Source: Dictyophora rubrovolvata (Eukaryota > Basidiomycota > Agaricomycetes > Phallales > Phallaceae). Taken from it: DNA of 64,000 nucleotides. Under the pieces are notes generated by a model, which did not search any database, was not told where the DNA came from, and saw only the letters and a list, made by a program, of their open reading frames with translations. This document shows positions 12,072 through 23,409 of the stretch, in pieces (positions within the stretch are counted from its first letter, which is position 1; every line of letters starts with the position of its first letter). The stretch is taken from NCBI GenBank assembly GCA_029959195.1, contig CP114126.1, positions 186,001-250,000 on the forward strand, read 5' to 3'. Made by a program: the position numbers and the translations under genes.

Positions 12072-13202
12072 TCAGGGTATAAACGGTATGTATGTTCCAA
12101 CACGTTTTCGATACGCGACATATTGCTCCCCGAAGAATCGTTCCAATGCGCGTTCTTCTCCTGATGACCATGATGGTGGTGGCGATGATGATGACAGTGA
12201 TGACAATGGTGGTTCCATGAGCAGTGATTCCACAAATATACAACACATTGCACTACTTACCGCGGGTCCGATAATAGAAGAACCTCCACAAAATGACCGC
12301 ATAAACCCAAAACGAGAACAAGTTCTGAAGCACCAGCTGTGTGCCTAACGCCCAATAGAAAAATCCCGTATATGATGGATGTCGGAAGTACCTTTGAAAT
12401 GAAAATATGTGTGTAAATTACGGTCAAGGTCCCTTAAGGATGCTATCCTCCTTACCTGTATATGCCATCGGTGACTAGGACATGCTCCGGCTCCTTGACG
12501 AATGCGACAGGGTGCGAAAAGTTGCTGGCTGCGTGTATCATTGCCGTTGACCGCAGTGCTTGTCCCACGATTGTCAATGCAATTCCTGTGTTTAAGAAGA
12601 AAAAAAACAACATCAACAGAATCAGAAGTTTGGTTTATTTTCTTTTCGACAAAGAATTCAATTGCGTCACCAAGTGCCCTCCCTCCCATCTCCGTATATA
12701 ACAATATTATTAGAAAAAAATAGAATACTCCTTTACCTGTTTCAGACACATATTGATATCGCTTCCACCCTGGAATAAGATACGATGTCAGCAGGTATTC
12801 GAGGATCGCGATTGCATGCACAATGTGATATTCCTTTCCATTATTAAGAAGGAACGCTGTGTAATCCATTTTTCAAAACTCGTTGAATTGAAATAAATTA
12901 AAAAAAGAAAAGGAAAGCGTTACACCCGACGTACAATCGACACTGCATTTGTCCCTATTCCATCCCGCCGTCACCGCGAACTCTAGCCAGTGGAACAGGC
13001 ACCACGCCGACAAGAAGTATCCGAGCGATGTTGTCCACCACCCTAACTCTATTCCCAGCTTGCTACCCCAAAATGTCGCCTGTCCGAGCAGAAATCCACA
13101 TCCAAGAAGGAACGAAATGAAAGAGGCCGCTAGTGGTGTATTGGGAATGCTCCCGTTCACTCCCAGCCTCGTCGGGTTTGTTTCCAAACTACTTCGTTGC
13201 AT
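12072..13202 (-). CDS. STE14: Protein-S-isoprenylcysteine O-methyltransferase (Ste14/ICMT)
   Basis: ER membrane enzyme that methylates the C-terminal prenylcysteine of Ras, Rho and a-factor-type pheromones. The ATG at 13202 starts MQRSSLETNPTRLG, followed by membrane segments (FISFLLGCGFLLG; WWTTSLGYFLSAWCLFHWLEF). FLLNNGKEYHIVHA lies at about 12845. Then come GIALTIVGQALRSTAMIHAA, NFSHPVAFVKEPEH, YFRHPSYTGFFYWALG and LERFFGEQYVAYRKRVGTYI before the stop at 12072. The RHPSYTGFF and RKRVGTYIPF motifs are the family's cofactor-binding signature. At least four introns interrupt it, with acceptor catcag before GEERALERFFG. The gene diverges from MEF2 across 198 bases. Identity is certain. Confidence 0.95.
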
Positions 13203-13326
13203 ATGTAGAATAGTGTGTAGAGCGTAGATGTTTTTGTGCGGAAAAAAAAAAAAGATAAGACCTCGGTTTGTGTTTTGAAATTGAAGTGTGTTTTAAGTCA
13301 ACATCAAAAACCGACGCGCTTTGAAC

Positions 13327-13352
13327 AAATAAAAATAAAAATAAAAATAAAT
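13327..13352. repeat. A5T short tandem repeat upstream of MEF2
   Basis: Several units of aaaaat lie 50-75 bases upstream of the MEF2 start codon, in the shared STE14/MEF2 promoter or 5' UTR. Confidence 0.85.
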
Positions 13353-13400
13353 TCTTATTGTCTTCCGTTTTCCGTTCCATTAGTGACATCAGTGCGACCA

Positions 13401-16055
13401 ATGATTGCAAGAGCACAGACCGTCGTCCGACAACACCTCGAACGACTATCGTCTCGTCTCTCAAACAAAAGACATGTTCATACACCCACACACGATATTA
13501 GAAATATAGCTCTGGTAGCCCATATCGGTATGTATATTATTATATCACCAGGGAGGCTCGGATGCTCTAAACCTCTAACCTCTGATCTCTTGTTCCAAGA
13601 TTCTGGAAAAACAACACTGACAGAATCAATACTACACAAATCTAATTACCTCACTGCTCCTGGTTCAGTAGACACAGGCAGCACTACCACAGATTTCCTT
13701 CCAGCAGAACGAGAACGCGGCATTACCATTCAGTCCGCCAGTATACCCGTCAAATGGAAACAGTACACCTATAACCTCATCGATACACCCGGACATGCAG
13801 ACTTTGGGATGGAAGTCGAGAGTGCTAGTCGTGTCGTCGACGGTGCTGTTGTTCTCCTCGATTCTGTGGAAGGCGTTGAAGCTCAAACTCGCGGAGTTTG
13901 GAGACAGCTCGACAGGTGTGAGGAACTTTTATTTTTATTTTTTATTCATAATGCAAACATCAACATTAACAATGCCCGTGACAGATATAATGTTCCGACC
14001 CGTTTACTTTTCTTGAATAAATTAGATCGTCCCGGTGCATCGTTACACCATTCCTACATGTCCGTTCTTGCCAACCATCTACATCCTCAACCCGTTATCT
14101 TAACGCTTCCCGTTTCATCTTTCAATCCTAAGCACTACGAAACAGCAGAACCAGGAATCGAAGGTATCGTTGACCTTGTCAAATGGGAGGTCTGGCAGTT
14201 CAAACCCGACCTCTCCCAACCGGTCTGTACACCTTTACCCACAGCAGCAATGCAAGATTGGTCCCAAAAAATAGATACAACTACACCATTCCCACCTTCT
14301 CATCCGCTTATACCACACTTACCTCAAGCTAGAATACAACTCCTAGATAGCCTGAGCATGCACTCAGAAGAACTTCTCGACCATTTGTTGTCGTTATCTT
14401 CCAATCCTTCAAGTTCCTCCTCATATCTCTCTGTCCCCTCCGAGATGATCCTCTCCGTCTTACGGAAAGCGACTCTTCGCCAAACTGTGCTACCAGTACT
14501 ATGCGGGTCCGCTCTCAAGCATGTCGGAACGGACATTTTATTGGACTACGTCGGTCATCTGCTGGCTGATCCTCTAGATGCTGCGGCTTCCGCTCAAATT
14601 GACACGTCCGATCACCAACAAGTCCAGCTGCTAGCCTGGAAAGTGACCTGGGATAAACGACTCGGTTGGATGACTTATGTGAGAGTATACTCAGGTATGT
14701 AAAAAAAAAACAACTCTCTGTACTTGCCTATCGTATCTTCTTTTTTAAAATAGCTACTAGGCACGCTAAAAAAGGGCATGACACTTTTCAATGTCAATAG
14801 AGGCACACGAGAACGTGTCTCAAAGCTGGTATTAATATACGCTTCCCAACCTGAAGAAGTTGACGAACTTCCATTCGGTTCAGTAGGCGTTCTATTAGGT
14901 TTGAAATCCGCACACACCGGCGACACGCTCGTTGCTGCTTTTCGGTCCTCCTCTACGTCTTCTTCTGCTCCTCCTCATTCTCTCCGAGAGATTGCTATTC
15001 CGCCTTCAGTCGTCTCTGCATCTGTTATCCCGAAATCCTATGCCGATATGCAAGCCGTGCAAGATGCGCTCAGTGCGCTAATACGCACCGATCCGTCTGC
15101 TCGGGTAGATGAACAAGAAGGCCAGCTGTTATTGCATGGTTTAGGGGCACTCCATTTGGAAATTCTGGAGGGCCGACTTAGAGACGAGTGGGGTGCTCAA
15201 TTTCAACTTGGAAAACGACGTGTGAGCTATCGTGAGGGCTTTTCGGGATCGGAAATGGATGTCCACCGGAAGCATGAAATGCAGGTTGGAGGACAGAAAG
15301 TCATGGTGTCGCTTCATCTCACCATTCGCGCCATCCAAGATCATAAAAAGAGCGATGAGTCGTGGAATGGGAATATTGTTGTTGATGATAAAGGCGTCTT
15401 ATTGCCTTCTGCCGGACATAGCAGGCTCCAGTCTCATTCAAGCGCTTTATCAAGTTTTTTGGTAGAGGGACTAAGCAACTCGCTGTATAATTCGTATCAC
15501 ACTGGCCTACCTCGCACGTGTATCCACCTTACGATTCACTCGTATACATTATCCGAAGGTGCACCAGCCCATGCTCTGGCTGCTGGCGTCGCCCACATTC
15601 TACGTCATCTGCTTAATGAAACCGGTATGGGGCCGTTAATGGAGCCTTACATCCGACTACGGGTCGAAGTGGCCGAAGAATATATTGGTCCGATTATCAA
15701 AGATATCTTGGAGCACCAAGGCGAAATCGTCCAATTGACATCCCAGGCGGATATGGAAGGGTCGTTGTCGTCATCAAAGGATAATAGCATCTTTCCTCAT
15801 CGGCGCGATGGACTGTATGTCCCACCAGAATGGCTCACGCCCACTGCGGATCCGAATAGAACACATGACTCTCGCTTTCAGTTGAAGAGATCGATATATG
15901 CTTCAGCCCCACTTAGTCAAATGTTAAATTATTCTGCTCGCCTGCGTGCTCTATCGGCGGGTAGTGGTCTTTTCGAAATGTCAACGGAGGGATTCAGGTG
16001 TGCGAATGAGAGAAGAAAGCTGGAAATTTTGCGAGAGCTCGGTAGAGCTTATTAA
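13401..16055 (+). CDS. MEF2: Mitochondrial elongation factor G2 (ribosome-releasing GTPase)
   Basis: EF-G2/GFM2 works with ribosome recycling factor to split mitochondrial ribosomes. The first ATG of the long frame, at 13401, gives a basic, Ser/Arg-rich presumptive mitochondrial presequence (MIARAQTVVRQHLERL) before the G domain: IRNIALVAHIDSGKTTLTE, ERERGITIQSA, IDTPGHADFGMEVE and FLNKLDRPGA. Later parts include RVSYREGFSG and the C-terminal HQGEIVQLTSQADMEGSLS. An intron splits the P-loop (AHI|DSGKTT, about 13527-13600). Others lie near 13916-13983 and 14695-14767. The large inserts in domain G and the ending are typical of the EF-G2 branch rather than EF-G1. The gene ends 79 bases from the end of the opposing gene. 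Confidence 0.92.
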
Positions 16056-16134
16056 AAGTAGAGTTAGGGGTTTAGGCCGTACGATCGTATTAACTAGTGC
16101 AAATAATTATTCTTTTTTTTTTAGAAATATTTTG

Positions 16135-17211
16135 TCATAATGCACCCCTCCGTTCATCCGCATCACCTAAAAAGGCTTCACCCTCGTCGCCGTCTTCATC
16201 GTTTATGTCACCGACCATTCCATCCTCAATGGAATTCAAAGTCTCTCCGAATGCGTGAAGAGTGCCCTCGCCCCAATCATTTTCATTTTCTTGAGATACA
16301 AGACGGCTCTGTGACTCGGATTCAAACTCGCCAAACGTCCTCTGGAACAGGCTACTTGACATGAACGGAGCTGGTGAGTCTCGATCAAGATCTGGAAGGA
16401 ATAAAGGTGTCCTTTCACGTTGTTTCTGCTGCTGCACGGTGGAAGAAGACTCAAACTCCCTCTCTTGTCTCTGCGTTATCGTCTCGTCAAGGGTACTTTG
16501 ACGCAAGTCGTCTGCTGTGTCGCTTGTCTGGGGTTCGATAATTATACATAAACATTTTTCAGTAACGGTTAAACCTTTATATGAGACTTGCATCTTCAGT
16601 TTAGGTTTTTGCTCTTCCTCGTTGTCCCTGTCGCCGCCGCCGTCGTCGTCATCGTTAACTTCAATTGATGTTTCTGGAGCCTTGCCTATACACGCTTGGG
16701 TTAACGCATAGATGATATAGGTCGCGAGTACACTACACCTTTTTCTTCTGGTGCCTTTTCCTCTGTAAATGTACGAGTCTATGTTTTTCGTCGTAAACTC
16801 TCAAGCGTCCAAAAGATTCATAACATATAAAAAGAAAACCTTGAACAAAACTGAATGGGGCTGGCTCTTTCGAAAAAAGTAGGCGAATTGATAAATGTCT
16901 GCCGTAGTGAATAACAAATACACAAAAGTGCTAGTGCCGACTGAAATCCTACCTTACCTCGCTTGCGAATAGTCACGTCGGTTTTATTTCCCTTCAAGCC
17001 CTCTCGAAGCTGGTCCTCCTCGTTTTCCGAACTGAATCTATTGCAAACACATTAACCAATCTTATTTATTCAAAAAAATAATTGTATGAATTCATACGCT
17101 TGTCTGAGGTCTTCCAACAGAACATTGAGTATACCTGATGATAGTGATCTTAGAGTCTATACTGGTATACTCCACCAAGAAAGACACGTCCACACACGTT
17201 CGGACATCCAT
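16135..17211 (-). CDS. Unrecognised acidic protein, multi-exon
   Basis: I do not recognise the family. The best model starts at ATG 17211 (MDVRTCVDVSFLVEY), splices to FSSENEEDQLREGLKGNKTD and VTIRKR, and passes through an 11-base microexon (VLFK, 16828-16838). It then continues TRTFTEEKAPEEK, a Lys/Glu/Asp-rich linker, and QVSYKGLTVTEKCLCIIIEP. The long last exon ends in an acidic tail (GDINDEDGDEGEAFLGD; stop at 16135). All junctions keep phase and use ordinary GT-AG sites. The start is doubtful because a second candidate start with its own splice site lies at about 17384. The beta-strand-like KCLCIIIEP segment followed by disordered acidic sequence resembles a nuclear regulatory protein, but that is only an impression. 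Confidence 0.5.
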
Positions 17212-17472
17212 TCTATGTGCTTTTCATCGAGATAGAGACAGAGTGGCACGACTGTGTCGACTGAAGTGCGCAAATAGAATGTGTTTTTAGTCCGAAAACG
17301 CATGACGCACACGATGAGCCAGACTTCCTTACCTAATATCGTCTTGCTTGTGCCGGAACTTGGCACTCGAAGCTTTGAGCTCATATGCGCCAAATCTTTT
17401 TATCTCAAAATTGAAATTCACATAAATCTACTCTACCTTTATTTGCCTCCCTCTCCTTTCTCGCTAATTCCA

Positions 17473-19367
17473 ATGTTTCGCCCCTCACCATCTCCGTATC
17501 CCCGTGAACAATCCTCTCTAATCGGCATTGCGGTTTCGATTGGTGGCAATATCCTCATATCTCTCGCTCTAAATTGTCAGAAATTGGCGCATAAACGTTT
17601 AAATGCCGAGTCTAAGCATCCGCCGCCCACAAATGACCGTGACCCAAATCCTCGACCACCCAACACGGAAGAACAGCCTCTTATACCATCCCCGAATACA
17701 CTGCTACCTACTAATAGTTATGGACTCAACCTAGATCCCACACCAAACATACCAATTAGACCCGAGCAACATTATGTCACCAGTAGACCATCTTCCCCTT
17801 CTGAAGCGTCTCTTGAGGAACTTAGTCAAACACGTTATCGTTCTGTACACGGTATTAAACCGCCAGATTCTCCTCCGAGAGTGCAACCTGCCCAAAGTAA
17901 CGAAACCGGCTATCTGCGTTCGAAGCTGTGGTGGGTCATAGACATTATCATTAATACTACTTGTATCGCTATTCCCCTGACACTCTCCTAAGGTGGTTCG
18001 GTTTCCTGCTCATGAACATCGGAGAACTCGGCAACTTTCTTTCTTATGCATATGCTCCTGCGTCTGTCGTAGCACCACTAGGAACAGTTAATAATCTTTG
18101 GCTTTACCTTTTATTACCCCTCTCAACTCGAATTCTTACATAGGTCGCACTCATCGCTAATTGTTTCTTCGCCCCTCTAATGTTGAAGGAAACTCTCCAC
18201 AAAGTGTGTTCCTTTCCGTAATAATAACTCTCGGATGTGCTTAGACTTCCGCCTCTTAGAAAGACATCTTAGGGATACTACTATCTATATTCGGCGCGGT
18301 CACCGTGGTTGGTGCTGGTAGAGCTAAGGAAGTCCGAGTGAGACTTTCATTTCCCTTTTTTTTTTCTCATGCCAGGTGTTTATGGCGTTCAATAAGCTTA
18401 ATGTCGATGGCCTTATCGAAGCCGTTTCACGTCGCGTGTTCATAATCTATGCAGTAATTTGCCTGGCTACAATCATTGGCCTATCGGTTCTTTCAGCCAG
18501 TCGCGCGGGTAATAAATGGATATTCATTGATGTGGGGCTTTGTGCGGTTTATGGTATATTGTTTCTTTAATAAGCTTTGAATTGCGCTCAAGCTGTGTGA
18601 ACTAGGTGGCTTTACGGTCTTGTCAACGAAAGCGTTAAGCTCGTTTATAAGCTCGTACTGGATAAATATTTTCAAGGTGACGGTCGGCTTTTTTTTTTTT
18701 TTTAAGTATGCTGACTGAGTGAAAAAACAAAGTAGATTTGGATAACTTATCCTGTTATGGCGGTACGTCAATAGCCTCTGCACGTCAACAAGTTTTGCAA
18801 ATATAATTTTTTAGATACTTGTGTTCACAGGAATTGGTCAAGTTGTATATCTCAATCGAGCGTTAAAAAACTTTGATTCCAAGGTTCCTTAAAAATTTTA
18901 GAACAATTTTTTTCCCCTGATGTGCTAATCGATAGGTCGTTATACCCACCTTTTTCATTTCTTTTAATCTTTCAGCCATTATCGGATCTGCTATTCTCTA
19001 CGAAGAATTCGAAGACGTTAGCGTACATCAACTTACAACTTTCTTCTATGGGTGTTTAACAACGTTCATCGGCGTTTACTTTTTGACTCGCCCAACAACC
19101 GACGCTGCCCCTGCAGAACCATCAGATGAATCTTTGGAAGCCGGAAACACTATGCCCAACATCGTTCATACCTCCGCCAAGTCAAAGCAAGTACTAAACA
19201 ACCGAACATCTTTGGTTCTCTCCGCAGGTCAGGTAATGTCCTCCTTTACACACCCGACGCGTGCGAGATGCTCATCACAACAAAACAAAGTATCTCTTGG
19301 TGGCGTCTTCACCCATCAGAGAAACAGAATTGTCGTCAGGTATAAGGACCGGCGCGGCAATGAATAA
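17473..19367 (+). CDS. NIPA-family magnesium transporter
   Basis: Membrane transporter of the NIPA (DUF803) family, thought to carry Mg2+. The ATG at 17473 starts MFRPSPSPYPREQSS, followed by the first membrane helix LIGIAVSIGGNILISLALN. A long polar loop (about 130 residues, Pro-rich) comes next, then GFLLMNIGELGNFLSYAYAP and SVVAPLGTV, the NIPA hallmark. Further segments are ALIANCFFAPLMLKETL, DILGILLSIFGAVTVV, FIIYAVICLATIIG and the final IIGSAILYEEFEDVS with FFYGCLTTFIGVYFL. About eight to nine short introns interrupt it. The C-terminal cytosolic tail ends RYKDRRGNE. It is tail to tail with CSN4 (90 bases). Confidence 0.88.
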
Positions 19368-19457
19368 TACACCAGTAAAATTACCAGCAGTACCATAACG
19401 ATAGTAACCATTCGTGTATAATCCACATACATGTAATATATACACAACATTCTGCTG

Positions 19458-21000
19458 TCAAGCTATCAATGCCTTTATTCGAAGATGTTGGACAATTGAT
19501 TCAACCTAGAGGATAAAAAAGGCAATGTGTTAAAGAGGAAACGTTGATGTAAGTTGTGAACCTACTCCAGCAGCAGTCATACGAATTTGGTGATCCCATT
19601 TTTTGGTATATGGTGAACCGGTTTCTTCAGTTTGCATATCGACGTCGCCCAAGCCACCAGCTTTACCTTGCGCATTATCTTCTTCCAGAGGTCCTTCGAA
19701 ACGTATGAGTTTATCTATTTGATCCAGTGATGCACGTAAGCGGCCCTGCTCAATCATTTTTCGAGCCATAGTTTCGGCCGCCCCTGCATTTAGATCGAGT
19801 AAAGCACCCAAACCAGAAAATGTGATATTATTGTAGATTTTAGAGCAGGAGAGTAAGTTATGTTCCATTACTGCCCTATCAAGGACTGTAGAAGGACCTG
19901 TGCGAGTGCTTGTACCGGTCTCCGACATCTGTGAGATGGTTGACGCAAGCTTGTCATTCGAGGACTGGCTGATTTTAGCCAATTGGTGGGTTTTCAAGCT
20001 GGCTTCGAATTCTTTTACTTCTTCTGGTCGTAATATATGGTCGAGGAACATCTTGTTCAAAATTTTCCCATTAGACAGCTGAGCTGTCCGTTCGTCCCGA
20101 CATAAAGACGCCAACATTCTTGAACGGTTTGGACCTGCAGGTGCAAGTACCGCGCAGGTTACGGCTGCGGACCTTTGATATAGAGAAGCACCTTGTTGAA
20201 GCTGCTCAACTCGAGACAACCAAAAACGACTCACAATGCTTGTGTGCGCTCATCCTCATCTAAATCGCCGACCCAGCTTAATTCGTGATAACGACTTGCT
20301 GCTTCCAAGAATTTTCTAGCATAATCGTAGATACGAGCTTGACAGAGCTTAAAAGCAAGCTGGAGCTCCTTGTCTTGGGTACTATGTATAAGAAGTGCTG
20401 CACGGTTATAATATGTTTCAGCCCGGACAGAATCATCTTCTTCAAGAAGTAGCCTGACAATTCGAATCAAAGTTCTTAGTTTATCTTCGTCCCTAAGAGA
20501 TGGTTTAACTTAAAAGTTCCTTCATACTTGAATTGGACATCACCGATGGCTAGCATCAATAGGAATTGACGTAAGGACTTCAGCTGCTTCAGTAAAGTCC
20601 TCCTCATTTTCTAAGATATCTGCCAGTTGGTATTTCAAAGAAGTCGCCTGAAATCGTTGTTTGAAAAATATTATGAGAAGTGTAAAATTCAGCTACTCAC
20701 CTGCTCCTCGAATCTTGTAAGGCGGGGTTGGATAACTTGCAAGCAATCTTGAATGATAATCTTTTTGATATTTAAATCAAGAGCGCTGTTGCTTTGCAAA
20801 TTTTTGGTAAGTTCAGCCAGGACGGGCCGTGCTATGACAATGTTGACCTGGTCTTGTGTTACGAACTCTATGAGTAAGTGGATATTCGCTGGCAGATGGG
20901 AATCGTGTTGCTTTAGTAAATCAGTGAGAAGAGAAAGATAACCATTGGTTTGGTCCTTCGAAGATAATGTTGTTAGTTGTGTTAGTTTTGCCTCCATCAT
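19458..21000 (-). CDS. CSN4: COP9 signalosome subunit 4
   Basis: PCI-domain subunit of the COP9 signalosome, which removes NEDD8 from cullins. The ATG at 21000 (a second in-frame ATG follows at once) starts MMEAKLTQLTTLSSKDQTNG. Conserved parts are YQLADILENEEDFTEAAEVL (near 20600), ETYYNRAALLIHS, CQARIYDYARKFLEAASRYH, and the PCI region AVTCAVLAPAGPNRSRMLA, CRDERTAQL and NITFSGLGALLDLNAGAAE. A final small exon gives VESIVQHLRIKALIA before the stop at 19458, after an intron of about 60 bases. The roughly 395-residue product matches CSN4 length. The same-strand neighbour BRD8-like begins upstream. Confidence 0.92.
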
Positions 21001-21175
21001 GAAACCACACAGCAAGTTGTAAGCTGGTTCAATTTCTCTAGACTCTTACGTCATTAATCATACAGACTCAGATACTCTTAGTACACTCGGTCTTTTTTGT
21101 CTAGATATTCACTACTTGTGCTAGAAATAAGCAGTATATTGAAACACTATGATACATCAGAAAAATATATCTGCA

Positions 21176-23255
21176 TTATCTTTTTCCCCGGGACATAAAA
21201 CCTTCTGTTTGACGAAAATCACGTATGTGTCCTTCACTTTCATTTAGCATCTGACAGAAACAAACAGTTAATTTATCGCTTTGAAAGTACAATACCATTC
21301 AGCATACCTCACGAGCCATCCTTGCAATATCTGATTTAGGTCTGTTGTACATCATGGCATTGGCAAACATAAGATAGATTTCTCTCTGGTAATCATCAGA
21401 ATTGGTTATAGCTCCATCTTTTATTCGCGTCTTTATAGTCTTTAGATCCATAGGCCGCTTGACAATCTCGTGATAGTCTGGGGCCTCAGATTCTCTAATC
21501 GGGCTATGAAAGATATTCCCATTTCTGTGTTGTGATATTTGAGAATGCAGCATTGTGATGACGGTTTGAAACCGTTTGATAGAGGGAATTGACGTGTCTA
21601 CGCTTGATTTTGGACGTCGACGGCCTAAGCCTGATTGCAAGTCACGGGTATAATCGAAAAAGATATAGGTAGTGTCATACCGGTTTCATCATCGGTTGGG
21701 ACGGATTCGTCACGAATTTTTTTCCTGTCTCGATTGGGGTCGGGGCTGGCAACATCAACATCAGAGAGTTTACGCTTTCCTAGTTGCGAGTAAAAAATCA
21801 ACGAAACCAAATCAAAAGAAACGTTAAACCTGGCAAAATAGATATCCTGGATACAGGCGTTGGAGATTCTGTGCTGGACAGTTGAGGCTCCAGCGGTGTT
21901 TTTACAGTGTTTGGTATAGCATCATTGTGGAATATCGCCGCGTCCTTGTAGTCTTGAGGTGTCTGTGCATCAATTTGATCTGCTGCATCGTTGACTTCCT
22001 TGTTTAGTGGGGAGTCCCGCACTGGAACGGCAACAACATCAATCGGCTCGAGGCGGGACAACTCTTCTAAAGCCTCAATTGCCTTTAGTTCTTCCTGTGT
22101 TCTTTCTTCTCTTGATACCAAAGTGGGCGTCTTTTCTAAAAAGCCATCAGTTCTGGAACCCATGAACAAAAGGTAAACCCTTACCAGAAGGTGTAACAGG
22201 TGTGGCGTCGTGAACGTCGCTTTCATCAGGTGCAGCTGATATTTTTATTTCCTCTAGTGCCGAACCAACGTCTTCAACCTGTGACGGGGATGGCGGAATC
22301 TCGTCAATTATTGGAGGCTCTTTTTCTGGGATGTCGACTGTAGGAGTAAGCTGAATTTCAGCAGGTAGCTCGGGATTTAGGGCAACAACTTCCTCTTGTT
22401 GTTCCCCGATGCTCGTCATAGGTGCCATTGGTTCCTCCGAAATATCCATGGACTGAAGGCGAGATAGAGAACGGATATAGGCATATAAATGTGTTCTTAC
22501 CTCTTCCTCCGGAGCGGATGGGACAACTTGTTCTGATTGATCTGAAGGGGTTTCATCCACAGTCTCTACTAGCATTACATCTTCTGGCTTGGTACCACCA
22601 GTTTCAGGGTGAATACCAAGTTCTTTCGCAATATCTTCGTCCCAGCGACCTTCACGGATGTCATCAATTTGACGGGTCAATGTTCTTATAAAAAGTGAAT
22701 GTTTAATATATGTGGCAAATGATAAAGGCATACTTGAATCTCTCTTCTTCTTCGAGGAGGAGCCTTCGCAATTCTATCACGCGGGCTTGATAGTGCTTTT
22801 GAGATAGTTTAAGATGAAGTTGTGCTAAAATAGATTTAATTGATGATATCTTGTACGAAAGTAGGAAAATACCATGTGGCGCATGAGTTTCATCCGAACT
22901 TCAATATCCAGAATGTGAAGACTGGATCACGTTGGACGGAAAGGATTCTTGCAGGCTTACCACTCGTATCCAGCCTCACCCATTAAATAACCATATATCT
23001 TTTGGCATTCCTAAAACGATCGGCGTAAATCTTTTGAGATGGACCGAAATAAGAGAGGAATACCTGAGGGGAAAAGAAACCTTTAGGTCGACTGATTAAG
23101 GGATGCTTACTCAGGACACGAGAAATATCAGGCCACGCATTCGACCCGTACTCATAAACAGCTTGAGCAACCAAAAGACGTTCACGAGCCGTAAGATGCA
23201 ATGCGCTATCCATTGTAGGCGCATTGCCTTTGGTGGAGGGCCGCGTCGAAGACAT
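21176..23255 (-). CDS. BRD8-like bromodomain protein (putative NuA4 subunit)
   Basis: The ATG at 23255 starts MSSTRPSTKGNAPTMD. The SANT-like N-terminal region of BRD8-type proteins follows: RERLLVAQAVYEYGSNAWPD, ISRVLSKHPLI and, after splicing, ECQKIYGYLMGEAGYEW. A coiled coil comes next (HYQARVIELRRLLLEEEERF near 22770), then a long acidic, Pro/Glu-rich disordered middle (22700-21800). The C-terminal bromodomain (21640-21180) shows IFHSPIRESEAPDYHEIVK, PMDLKTIKTRI and the acetyl-lysine-binding Asn context FANAMMYNRP. BRD8 and related fungal proteins belong to NuA4/TIP60 histone acetyltransferase, which also contains Tra1, encoded next door. The bromodomain is certain; NuA4 membership is inferred. 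Confidence 0.87.
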
Positions 23256-23409
23256 TATAGACGAAGAACAGACGTGAGAAAGTTAGAGATACACAAACAA
23301 ACGCTTCATATTATATAACTACGATAAACAATCACGTAGAAAAAACACAACTACACGTGCAAGATAATTATAATCCATAACCGGACATTATTTTTCAATT
23401 CTAAAATGT

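Noticed and set aside
13795-14016. Out-of-frame plus-strand ORF in MEF2
   Set aside because: Shadow of the conserved GTPase domain, which reads through in another frame with matching splice sites.
17290-17393. Minus-strand ATG at 17384 (MSSKLRVPSSGTSKTIL) as the start of the acidic protein
   Set aside because: A good donor follows, but the next exon in phase (DTVVPLCLYLDEKHIEW) soon meets a stop. Joining to the main frame is uncertain, so 17211 was preferred.
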